From assembly GCA_947588845.1 (NCBI GenBank), contig CANQAR010000001.1:62001-126000 (forward strand): 64,000 nucleotides of DNA, in the 5' to 3' direction. Made by a program: the position numbers and the translations under genes. Every line of letters starts with the position of its first letter. The first letter of the stretch is position 1. Below are positions 25,356-34,917 of this stretch, piece by piece. The notes under the pieces are model-generated. The model was not told the origin of the DNA, made no database searches, and saw only the letters and a program-made list of their open reading frames with translations. Source of the stretch: an uncultured Lachnospiraceae bacterium (GTDB lineage Bacteria; Bacillota; Clostridia; Lachnospirales; Lachnospiraceae).

Positions 25356-27920
25356 TTATGACGCTTTTTTTCTTCCGACATACCATTTGGAGAGTTTCCG
25401 TGTCAGAATACTGAGATAACGGAACGTCGGTTCGGTCAGAACCGCAAAGAGCACAAGCAGCATGAAGCTCTTTTTCGAGATGCTTGTGACCGCAAAAATA
25501 TTATTCATAAAGATCATGCAGTACAGCAGTCCTCCGGCCATGCAGATCCAGATCAGCCAGTGATACCGTGTCATGGGTGAGGCGATCTGATACAGGATCA
25601 TCAGCCCGACAATCGCAAGCACGATGGTTGATGAAGTGGAAAGATCCCTCGCGCTGACCTCAAACTCGAGGCAGAAAATGTACAGCGCGCTCACGATCAG
25701 AAAATCCGTCAGGCCTCCCGGCAGCGCCTTGAACAGGACATTGCTCAGGAAATGGCCTCTGATCTGTTCTGTATTTTTCTCCTGCGACATCAAAAACGCC
25801 GGAATCCCGATCGTAAACATACCGATCAGGGATATCTGTGAGGGTTCCAGCGGATAATTCACCGTCAGCACAATCGAATAAATGGACAATAAAAGCGAAA
25901 AAATGTTTTTAACCAGAAACAGGCTGGCTGTCCGTTCTATGTTATTGACCACACGCCGCCCTTCACTGACCACAGAAGGCATTTTCGAAAAATCAGATTC
26001 AAGAAGCACAAGCTGCGATACCTGGGCGGCAGCGTCGCTTCCCGAAGCCATGGCGATGCTGCAGTCCGCGTCCTTGAGCGCAAGCACATCATTCACGCCG
26101 TCGCCTGTCATTGCCACAGTAAGTCCCCGGTCTTTCAGTGCATGCACAAGCTGCCGTTTCTGTTCGGGATTCACTCGTCCAAACACTGTATAATTTTCTG
26201 CCGCCTCACACAATTCTTTCTCATTCGACCAGACGGATGCATCCACATACTTCTCCGCGCGGGGAATCCCGGCCTCCTTCGCAATCTCGGAAACAGTCGC
26301 CGGATTATCCCCGGAGATTACCTTGACCTCAACCCCCTGGCGGGCAAAATAGGCAAACGTCTCTCTCGCATTTTCCCGCACCGGGTTCGCGAGCATAACC
26401 ATGCCGAGTGGATCTGCCGTTTCGGTCAGCGCCTTTCCGTCCAGAAGGCCCTCGTATTTTGCGAAGACCAGCACGCGGTAGCCCTGAGACGTGTATTTTC
26501 CAATCTCGCCGGCGTATCTGTCAAACCGGTCCCGCAGAACATATTCCGGAGCGCCGAGCACGTACTGATCTTCTCCAAACACAGCGGCGCTGTATTTTGT
26601 CTCGGAAGAAAACGGGAAAACCTGTTCCGGCCGTCTTCCGCTTCTCTTTTTAAAATATTCCTTCAGCGCCTTCATAGTGATATTGTCCGTCGCCATCGCG
26701 GCGGCAAAATCTCCGATTATCAGCTCCAGCTGCGCAAGCGTTTCCATATCGGCGGGCAGAGCCCGCTGTTCTGCTTCTGATTTTTCCGCCGCATTCTCTT
26801 TTGTCTCCTGTGGCTGTTCCGTCCACGGAGGAAGCTGCAGGACTTTCTTTACGGTCATCGTGTTCTCAGTGATTGTCCCAGTTTTGTCCACGCAGAGAAC
26901 ATCGGCTCTTGCAAGCGTCTCAATACATTTCATATTATGAACGAGAACCTTCTGCACGGCAAGCCGCATCACACTCACAACAAGCGCGGCGCTGGTGAGA
27001 AGGTAGAGACCTTCCGGAATCATCCCTATGATAGCCGCCATCGTTGTGACCACACTGTCCCGCACGGATGTCCCGTTGATATAATACTGCTGGCTGAACA
27101 GGATAATCCCGATCGGAATAATCAGAATTCCGATCATCTTCACCAGGCGGTCCAGCGCGCGCATCATCTCGGAATCTTCATCCCCGTTCATCGTTTTCGC
27201 CTGAAGCGTCAGTCTGGATACGTAGGAATCCTTCCCCACTTGGTCTGCTCTTGCCCTGCACTCTCCCGATACAATAAAGCTTCCGGAAAGAAGCACGCTG
27301 CCTTCCTGCTTTTCGATGGAATCAGATTCTCCTGTGATCAGGGACTCATTGACCAGGACGGATCCCTTCTCCACGATGGCATCCACCGGAATCTGATTTC
27401 CCGCCTGGAATACAATGATATCGTCGAGAACCAGATTCTCCGCCGGGATCGTGGTTTTCTTTCCCTCGCGGATCACGGTATTTCTCGGCGCGTTCAGAAT
27501 GTTCAGTTCATCAAGAATTTTCTTTGCCCGGAGTTCCTGCACAATCCCGACCAGCGTATTGGTAAGGATTACGGGCAGAAAAGTCAGGCTTCGGAACGAT
27601 CTCACCAGACACAGACAGACTGTGATCAGGAAAAAAATCAAATTGAAATAAGTAAATATATTGCTGTAGATAATTTCCTTTTTTGTCTTGGACGGAGATC
27701 CCACCGCCGTATTGACAGCGCCGCTTTTTATTCGCTCAAGCACCTGGGATTCCGTGAGCCCCTGCTCGACAGACGGCGTATATCTTTTCGTCTGTTCCTC
27801 CTGTCTTCCTGCATGAATCGTTTCTGGCGTGATTTTCGCCCGCCTGTATTTGCTGACAACTCCCTTCATGCTTTTCCATAAAGCCTTGTCCCGCGGTCTT
27901 TCCCCGCCGTTTTCCTGCAT
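25356..27920 (-). CDS. P-type cation ATPase, CtpE-like
   Basis: 854 residues. Order: actuator domain with ITGESDSIEK (about 195), membrane pair, M4 with IGMIPEGLYLLTS (about 298-310), phosphorylation site CVDKTGTITEN (D345), nucleotide-binding domain, hinge TGDGVNDVLALKDADCSIAM, and six C-terminal membrane helices. The PEGL in M4 and the LVHNMKCIETLARADVLC run resemble the CtpE branch, whose mycobacterial member is tied to Ca2+ uptake, rather than heavy-metal pumps, which have CPC. Cation is inferred only. The first about 50 residues are polar and unassigned. Monocistronic by spacing (100 bases to pyrH, which has its own promoter). Confidence 0.88.
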   Translation of the reverse strand: MQENGGERPRDKALWKSMKGVVSKYRRAKITPETIHAGRQEEQTKRYTPSVEQGLTESQVLERIKSGAVNTAVGSPSKTKKEIIYSNIFTYFNLIFFLITVCLCLVRSFRSLTFLPVILTNTLVGIVQELRAKKILDELNILNAPRNTVIREGKKTTIPAENLVLDDIIVFQAGNQIPVDAIVEKGSVLVNESLITGESDSIEKQEGSVLLSGSFIVSGECRARADQVGKDSYVSRLTLQAKTMNGDEDSEMMRALDRLVKMIGILIIPIGIILFSQQYYINGTSVRDSVVTTMAAIIGMIPEGLYLLTSAALVVSVMRLAVQKVLVHNMKCIETLARADVLCVDKTGTITENTMTVKKVLQLPPWTEQPQETKENAAEKSEAEQRALPADMETLAQLELIIGDFAAAMATDNITMKALKEYFKKRSGRRPEQVFPFSSETKYSAAVFGEDQYVLGAPEYVLRDRFDRYAGEIGKYTSQGYRVLVFAKYEGLLDGKALTETADPLGMVMLANPVRENARETFAYFARQGVEVKVISGDNPATVSEIAKEAGIPRAEKYVDASVWSNEKELCEAAENYTVFGRVNPEQKRQLVHALKDRGLTVAMTGDGVNDVLALKDADCSIAMASGSDAAAQVSQLVLLESDFSKMPSVVSEGRRVVNNIERTASLFLVKNIFSLLLSIYSIVLTVNYPLEPSQISLIGMFTIGIPAFLMSQEKNTEQIRGHFLSNVLFKALPGGLTDFLIVSALYIFCLEFEVSARDLSTSSTIVLAIVGLMILYQIASPMTRYHWLIWICMAGGLLYCMIFMNNIFAVTSISKKSFMLLVLFAVLTEPTFRYLSILTRKLSKWYVGRKKAS

Positions 27921-28060
27921 ACCCTCAGTCCTCTCTTACTCATTATCCAGGATTCCCCTGCGATTCCTGGCGCGGGAGCCCAGTCTTCGCGCCGGACGAA
28001 ATGGAACCGTCCCGCAGACAATTACCCGCGCCCTGTTATTTTATCATATAACTCCGCCTC

Positions 28061-28089
28061 TTGTCATCCCCGGAGTTTTCTGTTATACT
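28061..28089 (+). promoter_or_regulatory. Promoter of the PaaK-like gene
   Basis: TTGTCA, 17-base spacer, TATACT. It implies a leader of about 185 bases, mostly occupied by repeat A2. Confidence 0.7.
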
Positions 28090-28105
28090 GCACAGGATAA
28101 ATGCC

Positions 28106-28249
28106 GTTACAGTTCACTCCCCCGTCAAGCTCGAGGTGATTTCCGAACATCTTGTTCGGAAATCCCGAGGTCTGAGGCGCGAAATGCCACGAACGTGGCA
28201 TTTCTGTGCATCGCGAAGCGCTGTTGCTGGTCACGGAGTGAACAGTAAC
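28106..28249 (+). repeat. Palindromic repeat family A, complete copy A2
   Basis: 144-base element with inverted ends GTTACAGTTCACTCC and GGAGTGAACAGTAAC (14 of 15 paired). Inside are two perfect hairpins: GATTTCCGAACA/TGTTCGGAAATC and GAAATGCCACG/CGTGGCATTTC. MITE-like in size and ends but without an obvious target-site duplication. Related to A1 at 1590. Confidence 0.78.
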
Positions 28250-28279
28250 TAAATGCCGCAGATACAAAGGAGAATGCTC

Positions 28280-29590
28280 ATGTCTTTACAAATCCAGAAA
28301 AAGCTGATGAACGTCACGACGTTCTTTTATCTTATGAGACTCGAAAAAAATTTTAACCGAAACCGCCAAAAGCTCAAGGCCCGGCAGAACAAAAACATCC
28401 GCAGACTTATGAAGGCCGCCTGGAAAATACCGTTCTACCGGAAACGTTTTGAAGAAAGTAATCTGCGCCCGGAAGATTTTAAATGCAGCGAGGACCTTGT
28501 CCGGTTTCCGGTTCTGACAAAAGCGGAACTTCGCGAATGGATGAGAGAACTCTATGAGCAGAACCCCGGCAAGCGGGATCTCTGGGACGCGACCAGCACC
28601 AGCGGTTCTTCGGGGATCCCGCTGAAGCTTTACCAGTCTCAGCGCGAGCACGCAATCGCGAACGCCAGCTGGATCCGGATCCTGATGAGCTTTGGCTACG
28701 ACCCGTTCTTCGGAAAAATGATTTCTTTCGAATCGAGCTACCGCGACACGAAGACCAGGCGAGATTCCGTTGTGCAGAAACTTGGAATCCTGCAAAGGCG
28801 TATTCTTTCCGAAAAACGGTGTACCGACGACGGCATGGACGATGTCATCCGGGAGCTGAATGAATACCGGCCGGACCTGATCTGCCTGCGCAAAAACTGC
28901 ATCGTGCGCCTCGCTCTGTACGCGCAGGAACATAATCTCCCCGTACATAAACCCAAATGGTACATACCGGTCAGTGAGATGGTCGATGAGATGACGGAAA
29001 ACATCCTTGCAAAGACATTCGGCGCCGGCCTTGTGGACGCCTATGGCTGCGATGAGACAGGAAGCTGCGTTGTAAAGTATCCCGGCAGAAAGTACTACGA
29101 TATCTGCAATGACACCCACGTCGTGAATATTTACGATGAGCAGAATCACCTGGCCGACAACGGAAGAATGATTCTGACCCCTCTTTATAAGACAGATTTT
29201 CCGATCATCAATTACGACGTCGGAGACCTGGCCTCCTCCTTCACCTGCGAGGGAATCCGTTATATCACAAAAATTCACGGCAGGCTCAACGACATGATCC
29301 GGCATGAGGATGGAAGCGAGTCGTCCGTGCTGGAGCTCCGCAAGATTCCGAACGGAATCACCGGAATCGTCCAGTTCCGCTATGTTCAGGAATCCTTCCA
29401 TGACCTGCGGGTTGAGCTTGTGCGCGATCCGAAGGATCACACTTACACGGACAGCCAGATTGAAGAATTTTTCAAAAAACAGATTGAGCAGCTCTACGGG
29501 GATGAGTTCCGCATTTCTGTTACATGGATGGACGTCATCCCGCCGGATCCAAACGGAAAGCTGCGCTGTTTCGTATGTAATGTACAATAA
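28280..29590 (+). CDS. PaaK/CapK-like AMP-forming adenylase
   Basis: 436 residues from the ATG at 28280 (AAAGGAG seven bases upstream); the track start adds nine residues. ANL-superfamily landmarks: phosphate loop TSTSGSSGIPLKLYQ, YGCDETGSCV, the hinge region ITKIHGRLNDMI, and a C-terminal lysine in PDPNGKLRCF. Resembles the phenylacetate-CoA ligase/CapK branch found in capsule and exopolysaccharide loci rather than catabolic PaaK. It is followed by a flippase gene on the same strand, so a role in activating an acyl substituent of a surface polymer is plausible. Substrate unknown. Predicted cytoplasmic. Confidence 0.83.
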   Translation: MSLQIQKKLMNVTTFFYLMRLEKNFNRNRQKLKARQNKNIRRLMKAAWKIPFYRKRFEESNLRPEDFKCSEDLVRFPVLTKAELREWMRELYEQNPGKRDLWDATSTSGSSGIPLKLYQSQREHAIANASWIRILMSFGYDPFFGKMISFESSYRDTKTRRDSVVQKLGILQRRILSEKRCTDDGMDDVIRELNEYRPDLICLRKNCIVRLALYAQEHNLPVHKPKWYIPVSEMVDEMTENILAKTFGAGLVDAYGCDETGSCVVKYPGRKYYDICNDTHVVNIYDEQNHLADNGRMILTPLYKTDFPIINYDVGDLASSFTCEGIRYITKIHGRLNDMIRHEDGSESSVLELRKIPNGITGIVQFRYVQESFHDLRVELVRDPKDHTYTDSQIEEFFKKQIEQLYGDEFRISVTWMDVIPPDPNGKLRCFVCNVQ

Positions 29591-29723
29591 ATATTTATGC
29601 CTGCAAGCCTGACGCCTCGCTGTTTGCAGCGGGGCCTTTGATTATAAAACAACCTTAAATTTAAAAACAGGCGTTCTGTCCCTGCGCCGCAGGGTTCCGC
29701 CATGAACGAAAGAAGCTGATACA

Positions 29724-31169
29724 TTGTCCGAAAAACGAAAGAACCAGTCCTTAAACAGTCTTGCCATGCGTGCAGGTATTTTCTATATTATCTCTCAGCT
29801 TTTTGTCCGGGGAATTTCTTTTCTCACTGCCCCCGTATTCTCGCGGCTGCTCTCGAAAACGCAGTACTCCGATTTCAGCCGCTACGAATCCTGGCTTCTG
29901 ATCTTCGCGCCGATCATGTCGCTCTGTCTGTGGCGCAGCGTTGAGCGGGCAAAATATGATGTGAAGGAACGGTTCAATGAGTTTGTGTCCAGCGTGCAGA
30001 CGCTCTCCTACCTCGCGATCACAGCTTTCTTTATTCCGTTCTGGATCTTCCGGGACAAGATCGGCCCACTGTTTGCCATGGACGGTTATATGCTCCTCAT
30101 CGCCTTTCTTTACACCTACGCGCACACCAGCATCTTTTATATGCAGCGCCGGGAAAAACAGATGATGCGGTACAAAGCGAGCACCACGCTGACCGCCTGC
30201 ACCATGATTCCGGCTACCGTATTGTCCGTTGCTCTGGTGTGCTGGGGAAAAACGCACGGTCACGAAACAGATCTGGTCAGTCTCCGGATTCTTGGCTATC
30301 ATGTCCCCGTGATCATCGGAGGATTTCTGGTCGCCATTCTGATGCTCGTTCAGGGACGGCGCGCCGTTAATTTCGCCTACTGGAAATATGCGCTCCTCTT
30401 CTCCATCCCGCTGATCCCGGAGGTTCTCTCCATCCAGATTATGAACCAGGCCGACAAGCTGATGGTACGGGAAATGACCGGAGGAAACAACGGCGGCACG
30501 ATCGCCCTTGCAACCCAGGTCTCCTACATCATCTGGATTATTGAGGATTCTGTCTGGAACGCATGGCTTCCCTGGATGTATGAGAAAATCTCCGCGAAGC
30601 AGACAGACGGCATCGAGGACTCCTGGACAGTCCTGATGCACGGCTTCGGCGTTTTTTCCTGGCTGCTTGTCGTCCTCGCCCCCGAGATCATTCTGATCCT
30701 GGGCGGCAGAAAATACGCAGACGCCGTTTATCTGGTGGCCCCTCTGGTGACAGGAACGCTGTTTCGCTTTTACAGCTACAGCTACACCGCGATACAGAAT
30801 TACTACAAAAAAACCGGCTTTGTGGCGATGTCCACATTCTTTGTAATGATCCTGAACGTCATTTTAAATTATGTATGCATCCGCTTTTTCGGTTATCAGG
30901 CAGCCGCCTACACAACTGCTTTTTCCTATCTGATGCTTCTGATCATACAGGCGCTGATGGAAAAACGGCTGACCGGCCGCAAGCTGATTCCGTTGCGAAA
31001 GACATTGCTGATCTCAGGCGCGTGGTTCCTGCTGTGCATGCTGACCATGCTCTCGTTCGGAGCTCCCTTATGGAGCCGTTATCTGCTGATTCTTCTTGCG
31101 GCGCCGTTCATTCTGTGGTATTTCCTTCCAAAGATGAAGATGATACTGGAAATCCTGAAAAAGAAATAA
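29724..31169 (+). CDS. Polysaccharide flippase, Wzx/MATE-like
   Basis: 481 residues with about 12-14 hydrophobic helices, typical of oligosaccharide flippases (polysaccharide biosynthesis protein family). The N-terminal GIFYIISQLFVRGISFLTAP matches the usual first helix of the family. The predicted start is a TTG with only a weak purine-rich site before it; the first in-frame ATG is 14 codons later. It probably moves a lipid-linked glycan across the membrane. Grouped with the PaaK-like gene upstream and, convergently, ATP-grasp and GT2 genes. Confidence 0.85.
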   Translation: MSEKRKNQSLNSLAMRAGIFYIISQLFVRGISFLTAPVFSRLLSKTQYSDFSRYESWLLIFAPIMSLCLWRSVERAKYDVKERFNEFVSSVQTLSYLAITAFFIPFWIFRDKIGPLFAMDGYMLLIAFLYTYAHTSIFYMQRREKQMMRYKASTTLTACTMIPATVLSVALVCWGKTHGHETDLVSLRILGYHVPVIIGGFLVAILMLVQGRRAVNFAYWKYALLFSIPLIPEVLSIQIMNQADKLMVREMTGGNNGGTIALATQVSYIIWIIEDSVWNAWLPWMYEKISAKQTDGIEDSWTVLMHGFGVFSWLLVVLAPEIILILGGRKYADAVYLVAPLVTGTLFRFYSYSYTAIQNYYKKTGFVAMSTFFVMILNVILNYVCIRFFGYQAAAYTTAFSYLMLLIIQALMEKRLTGRKLIPLRKTLLISGAWFLLCMLTMLSFGAPLWSRYLLILLAAPFILWYFLPKMKMILEILKKK

Positions 31170-31184
31170 ACAAAGCACTGAAAA

Positions 31185-31224
31185 ACTCCGGAAGCGGCAG
31201 TCCCTTACTGCATACTTCCGGAGT
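31185..31224. terminator. Bidirectional terminator between flippase and ATP-grasp genes
   Basis: ACTCCGGAAG pairs with CTTCCGGAGT around an inner GCAG/CTGC stem. A short A run precedes it and a T-rich stretch follows, so it can serve both convergent units. Confidence 0.8.
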
Positions 31225-31250
31225 CCTTGTTTGTATGAATTTCTTTTCAT

Positions 31251-32426
31251 TCACTGTACTTCTATTTTTATTTTGGACAGCGCTTCATTCAGCTTTTCTA
31301 CCGCCGCCTCCAGCGTCTTCCCCTTCGTGATTACATGCCCAATCCTGTGCGGACCGACGTGAAATTTTTTCACTTCATCGCCGACCTTGTAATCAAACTG
31401 CACTTCGCAGATATCCTCATCCGCCCCGTTGTGATTTTCCATGGCTGTGATGACGCCGTCCTTATCGCTGCGCAGAAGCATGCTCGCGTTCGGCACCGCC
31501 ATCTCCTGCGGAAACTCCACATCCTCTCCGAGCGCCGCCAGAATCAGTTTCTCATAGTAGTCGAAGCCATAGTAGATGGATACCAGCTCAGCGAGGCAGG
31601 TTGCCCCTGAACGGCCTCCCAACTCGAGCACGTAGGTCTTGTCATCTTTCAGAATGAAGTCGGCATTGATTGCGCAGTTATCCAGCCCCATCGCACGGAT
31701 CGCCGCCTCCAGCTGCTTTTTTGCGTCCTCAATGACGCCCTCCGCAAGATCGTATGGAGCAAAATGGCCGATCGGAACACCCGTGTCTCCCTGAAATACG
31801 TAATCGCCGTGCGGCAGAATAAACTTTACTTCCCCGTGATGCACAAAAGCCTGCGCGCCGAATTCTTTTCCTTCAATAAATTCTTCTATAATAAAGTGAT
31901 CCGTGCAGGTATTCGCTCTGACAATATTCCTGGCATGTTCAAATTCATCCGCCGAATTGACGCGGATGATGCCGCGGCTGCCCGATGTGTCCACAGCCTT
32001 GAAGATCAGCGGAAAGTTCAGCCCTTTTGTCTTTTCCTGCATGTCATCTTCGAAAGTGACCTCGCGGAATCTCGCCGTGCGCACGCCATACTCCTCGTAT
32101 TTCTGCTTCATGCGGATCTTATTAGAGGCAGTCCGGGCCGCCTCAAAACTCAGGCCAGTCAGTCCAAGCTCGTCGCAGACCTTTCCGATTGTGACGACCG
32201 CAACGTCTGTGCCGGCTGTCACGATTCCGTCAATCTGTTCTTTTCTGGCAGCCTCGACGACTTTCTCATAATCCACCGTGTTTTCATAAATCACCTGATC
32301 CGCGATGGCAAACCCCGGATAATTTCCCGGAATGCTGACGGCAATCGTCCAGATCCCCATCTCTTTTGCCTTTTTGATCAGAGGCACCTGATAGATTCCC
32401 GCTCCCATTATCATCAGCTTTTTCAT
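31251..32426 (-). CDS. ATP-grasp protein (carbamoyl-phosphate-synthase-like)
   Basis: 391 residues. An N-terminal Rossmann-like pre-ATP-grasp part (MKKLMIMGAGIYQVPLIKKA) is followed by an ATP-grasp domain with IFKAVDTSGSRGI, FIIEEFIEGKEFGAQAF and NADFILKDDKTYVLELGGRS, the last carrying the metal-binding Glu and Asn. Such enzymes form an acyl-phosphate and ligate it to an amine or thiol. With a GT2 gene immediately upstream (ATGA overlap), a role in decorating or building a cell-surface glycan is inferred. Specific substrate unknown. Confidence 0.85.
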   Translation of the reverse strand: MKKLMIMGAGIYQVPLIKKAKEMGIWTIAVSIPGNYPGFAIADQVIYENTVDYEKVVEAARKEQIDGIVTAGTDVAVVTIGKVCDELGLTGLSFEAARTASNKIRMKQKYEEYGVRTARFREVTFEDDMQEKTKGLNFPLIFKAVDTSGSRGIIRVNSADEFEHARNIVRANTCTDHFIIEEFIEGKEFGAQAFVHHGEVKFILPHGDYVFQGDTGVPIGHFAPYDLAEGVIEDAKKQLEAAIRAMGLDNCAINADFILKDDKTYVLELGGRSGATCLAELVSIYYGFDYYEKLILAALGEDVEFPQEMAVPNASMLLRSDKDGVITAMENHNGADEDICEVQFDYKVGDEVKKFHVGPHRIGHVITKGKTLEAAVEKLNEALSKIKIEVQ

Positions 32427-33508
32427 GTCATATCCTCCCTGTGCACTGCCTCATATGCCATTCTGTTCTCTTTTCTGGGACAGTCAGTTACCATCCTTCT
32501 GTCTGCAGTGCCGCAAACCAGGTTTTCCTCTTCCAGCGGCGGAAAACCCGATGTTTTATTTTTTTCTGTATTTTTATCCTCTGCTTTGTGCTCATGTACC
32601 GCGCGCACCACGAACTGCGGATTATTGCTCATTCCCTGAAAGATCCTGCCCACGTACTCCCCGATCAGCCCCATAAACAGGAGGTTGATTCCGGAGAAAA
32701 AGCAGATTGCCGCCATCATGGACGGCCACCCGAGCTGCATGTACGGACGTACAATCTTCTGAATCACGACAACAACCGCTCCGACCAGCCCGGTCAGAGA
32801 AAAAAGATAGCCCAGAGACATCGCAAACTTCAGCGGAACGATCGAAAAGCCGAGAATATTCGACCAGAGCTGGATCAGTTTTTTCAGCGTATAGTTTGAC
32901 GTGCCATAAGCGCGGTCAAAATGCCGGATCGGGACCGAACTGATATTCCGGGTTGTCCTAAGGAACAGCCCCTGCAGGTGTGTGTAGGCGCTCTTGTACT
33001 CGATCACATAATCGCGCACAAATTTCCGGATCACCCAGAAACTGGATGTCTTCATGTCTTTTGGTTTCTTAAGGAGGAACCGGATCGTCATATGGTTTAC
33101 AAAACTGCCAAAATTGCGGAAACCGCTGTGCTTTTTCTCTGGATAATAAGCATAGACGATGTCATAGCCCTTATCAAATTCTTCCAGCAGATATTTGAGC
33201 TGGGACGGATGTGTCTGCATGTCGTCATCCATCGCGACAAACACATCTCCCCGCGCGTTATTCAGCCCTGCCATGACGGCATTGTGTTGTCCGGCATTTT
33301 TTGCAAGCTCAACAAATCTCACACACTCGTAATCCCTCACCAGAGACAAAAGTTCCGCCGTTGTCGCTCCTCCGTCCGGGGAAGCGTCGTCCACCAGAAC
33401 AAACTCATACTCGTCCCGGTTCAGTTTATTCAGTTCTTCCATCGTCAGCTCAACAACACTGCGGATTGTGTGGGATGACTTGTAGCATGGAATAATTATC
33501 GAAATCAT
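32423..33508 (-). CDS. GT2 glycosyltransferase, GtrB/DPM-like, two C-terminal helices
   Basis: 361 residues. GT-A fold with IIIPCYKSSHTIRSVVE at the start, FVLVDDASPDGG, and the DXD-type MDDDMQTHPSQ. Two membrane helices at about 230-255 and 265-290 place it with polyprenyl-phosphate glycosyltransferases that load a sugar onto undecaprenyl phosphate. An unusual charged tail of about 60 residues (from HEHKAEDKN on) has no family counterpart I recognise. Its stop overlaps the ATP-grasp start by four bases. Confidence 0.88.
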   Translation of the reverse strand: MISIIIPCYKSSHTIRSVVELTMEELNKLNRDEYEFVLVDDASPDGGATTAELLSLVRDYECVRFVELAKNAGQHNAVMAGLNNARGDVFVAMDDDMQTHPSQLKYLLEEFDKGYDIVYAYYPEKKHSGFRNFGSFVNHMTIRFLLKKPKDMKTSSFWVIRKFVRDYVIEYKSAYTHLQGLFLRTTRNISSVPIRHFDRAYGTSNYTLKKLIQLWSNILGFSIVPLKFAMSLGYLFSLTGLVGAVVVVIQKIVRPYMQLGWPSMMAAICFFSGINLLFMGLIGEYVGRIFQGMSNNPQFVVRAVHEHKAEDKNTEKNKTSGFPPLEEENLVCGTADRRMVTDCPRKENRMAYEAVHREDMT

Positions 33509-33576
33509 AAATATATCATCCTTTGTGTATTCCGATCATTCGTCGTCATTTTGCCAGATATCGGTATGCATCTGCA

Positions 33577-34917
33577 TTAGATTCCAAGAATCCGTGTCGC
33601 GATCTGGAAATAGATTACCAGAGAAACCGCGTCCACGATCGTCGTGATAAACGGACTTGCCATGACAGCCGGGTCAAATCCGACCCGGTTTGCCAGCATC
33701 GGAAGCAGGCAGCCCACCATTTTTGCCACGACAACCGTAACGACCATCGTGAGGCAGACAATCAGCGCTACTACCATTGGTACACGGTCGACCAGCAGAA
33801 GCTTCCCAAAATTGACTACGGAAAGCGTCAGGCCGCAGAGCACCGCAACCCGGATCTCTTTCCAGAGTACCCTGAAAATATCGGAAAACTCCACCTCTCC
33901 AAGAGAGATGCTTCGAATGATCGTGACGGACGCCTGGCCTCCGGCATTTCCTCCGGTATCCATAAACATGGGGATGTAGGCGTTCAGCACGCTGTAGGTG
34001 GCAAGCGCCGTCTCATAGCGGAGAATAATGTTGCTCGTAAATGTTGCTGATATCATAAGAAACAATAACCATGGTATTCTTTTCTTCCATGTTTCAAATA
34101 CTGTTGTTTTTGAATACGGTTTATCCGTGGGCGTGATCGCGGCCATCTTCTCGATATCTTCCGTGGCCTCCTGCTCGATGATATCCATGACGTCGTCGAC
34201 TGTGATAATGCCCACAAGCCGGTTCTCGCTGTCCACGACCGGCATCGCGTCAAAGTCGTATTTCTGGAAGGTGCGGGCGACCTCCTCCTGGTCCGTCAGC
34301 GTACTGATCGTGATGACGTTCTCTTCCATCAGATTTCCGACCTTGTCGTCCGGCTTCCCGTACAAAAGCATACGCAGAGAGATTGTCCCTGTGATTTTGC
34401 GGTACTGGTCTGTGACGTAGCACGTATTGATCGTCTCCCGGTCCGGCCCGATCAGTCTGATTTTGTCGATAGCCTGCGTCACCGTCTGATTTTCCTTCAG
34501 ATCGATAAACTCCACGGTCATAATGCTTCCCGCGGAATCTTCCGGATACTGAAGCAGATGATTGATATCTCTTCTTGTCTCCGGTGTCGTCTGCTGCAGC
34601 AGGCGCTTGACGACATTCGCCGGCATTTCATCCATCAGGTCGGCTGCGTCGTCTGCAAACAGATTCTCGATGATATGCGCCGCTTCATTGTCCGTCAGGG
34701 AAGTAAGAATCACCTGCTCAAGCTCCAAAGGCAGAAACGAAAACACGTCCGCCGCGATCGATTTCGGAAGGATACGGAACACTTTCACAAGTTCCGCCTT
34801 CGGAAGCTCCAGATCCTCCAGCATCGCGGCAATATCAGCTTCGTTCATCTCGCTGATCTCACTGCGGATCAAAGCATACTGATGGTTATTGATATACTCC
34901 TGAATTTTTTCCAACAT
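33577..34917 (-). CDS. mgtE: Magnesium transporter MgtE
   Basis: 446 residues. Cytoplasmic helical N domain (about 1-125), a CBS pair (about 130-255) that gates the channel by binding Mg2+, the connecting helix, and five membrane helices with the pore signature PMFMDTGGNAGGQASVTIIR. The pore-end D/E pattern in FDPAVMASPF is kept. Preceded by a promoter and a structured leader of about 165 bases that does not look like an M-box. The GT2 gene follows 68 bases downstream. Confidence 0.95.
   Translation of the reverse strand: MLEKIQEYINNHQYALIRSEISEMNEADIAAMLEDLELPKAELVKVFRILPKSIAADVFSFLPLELEQVILTSLTDNEAAHIIENLFADDAADLMDEMPANVVKRLLQQTTPETRRDINHLLQYPEDSAGSIMTVEFIDLKENQTVTQAIDKIRLIGPDRETINTCYVTDQYRKITGTISLRMLLYGKPDDKVGNLMEENVITISTLTDQEEVARTFQKYDFDAMPVVDSENRLVGIITVDDVMDIIEQEATEDIEKMAAITPTDKPYSKTTVFETWKKRIPWLLFLMISATFTSNIILRYETALATYSVLNAYIPMFMDTGGNAGGQASVTIIRSISLGEVEFSDIFRVLWKEIRVAVLCGLTLSVVNFGKLLLVDRVPMVVALIVCLTMVVTVVVAKMVGCLLPMLANRVGFDPAVMASPFITTIVDAVSLVIYFQIATRILGI

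Larger units (their letters stand above)
27921..28279. other. 359-base divergent region with leader of the PaaK-like gene
   Basis: Holds a plus-strand promoter at 28061-28089, the complete family A repeat at 28106-28249 and the ribosome site AAAGGAG at about 28268. I see no clear promoter for the leftward ATPase gene beyond a weak TATGAT on minus near 28045. Confidence 0.6.

Noticed and set aside
28286-29587. 433-codon minus-strand ORF
   Set aside because: Exact antisense shadow of the PaaK-like gene, whose motifs are clear on plus.
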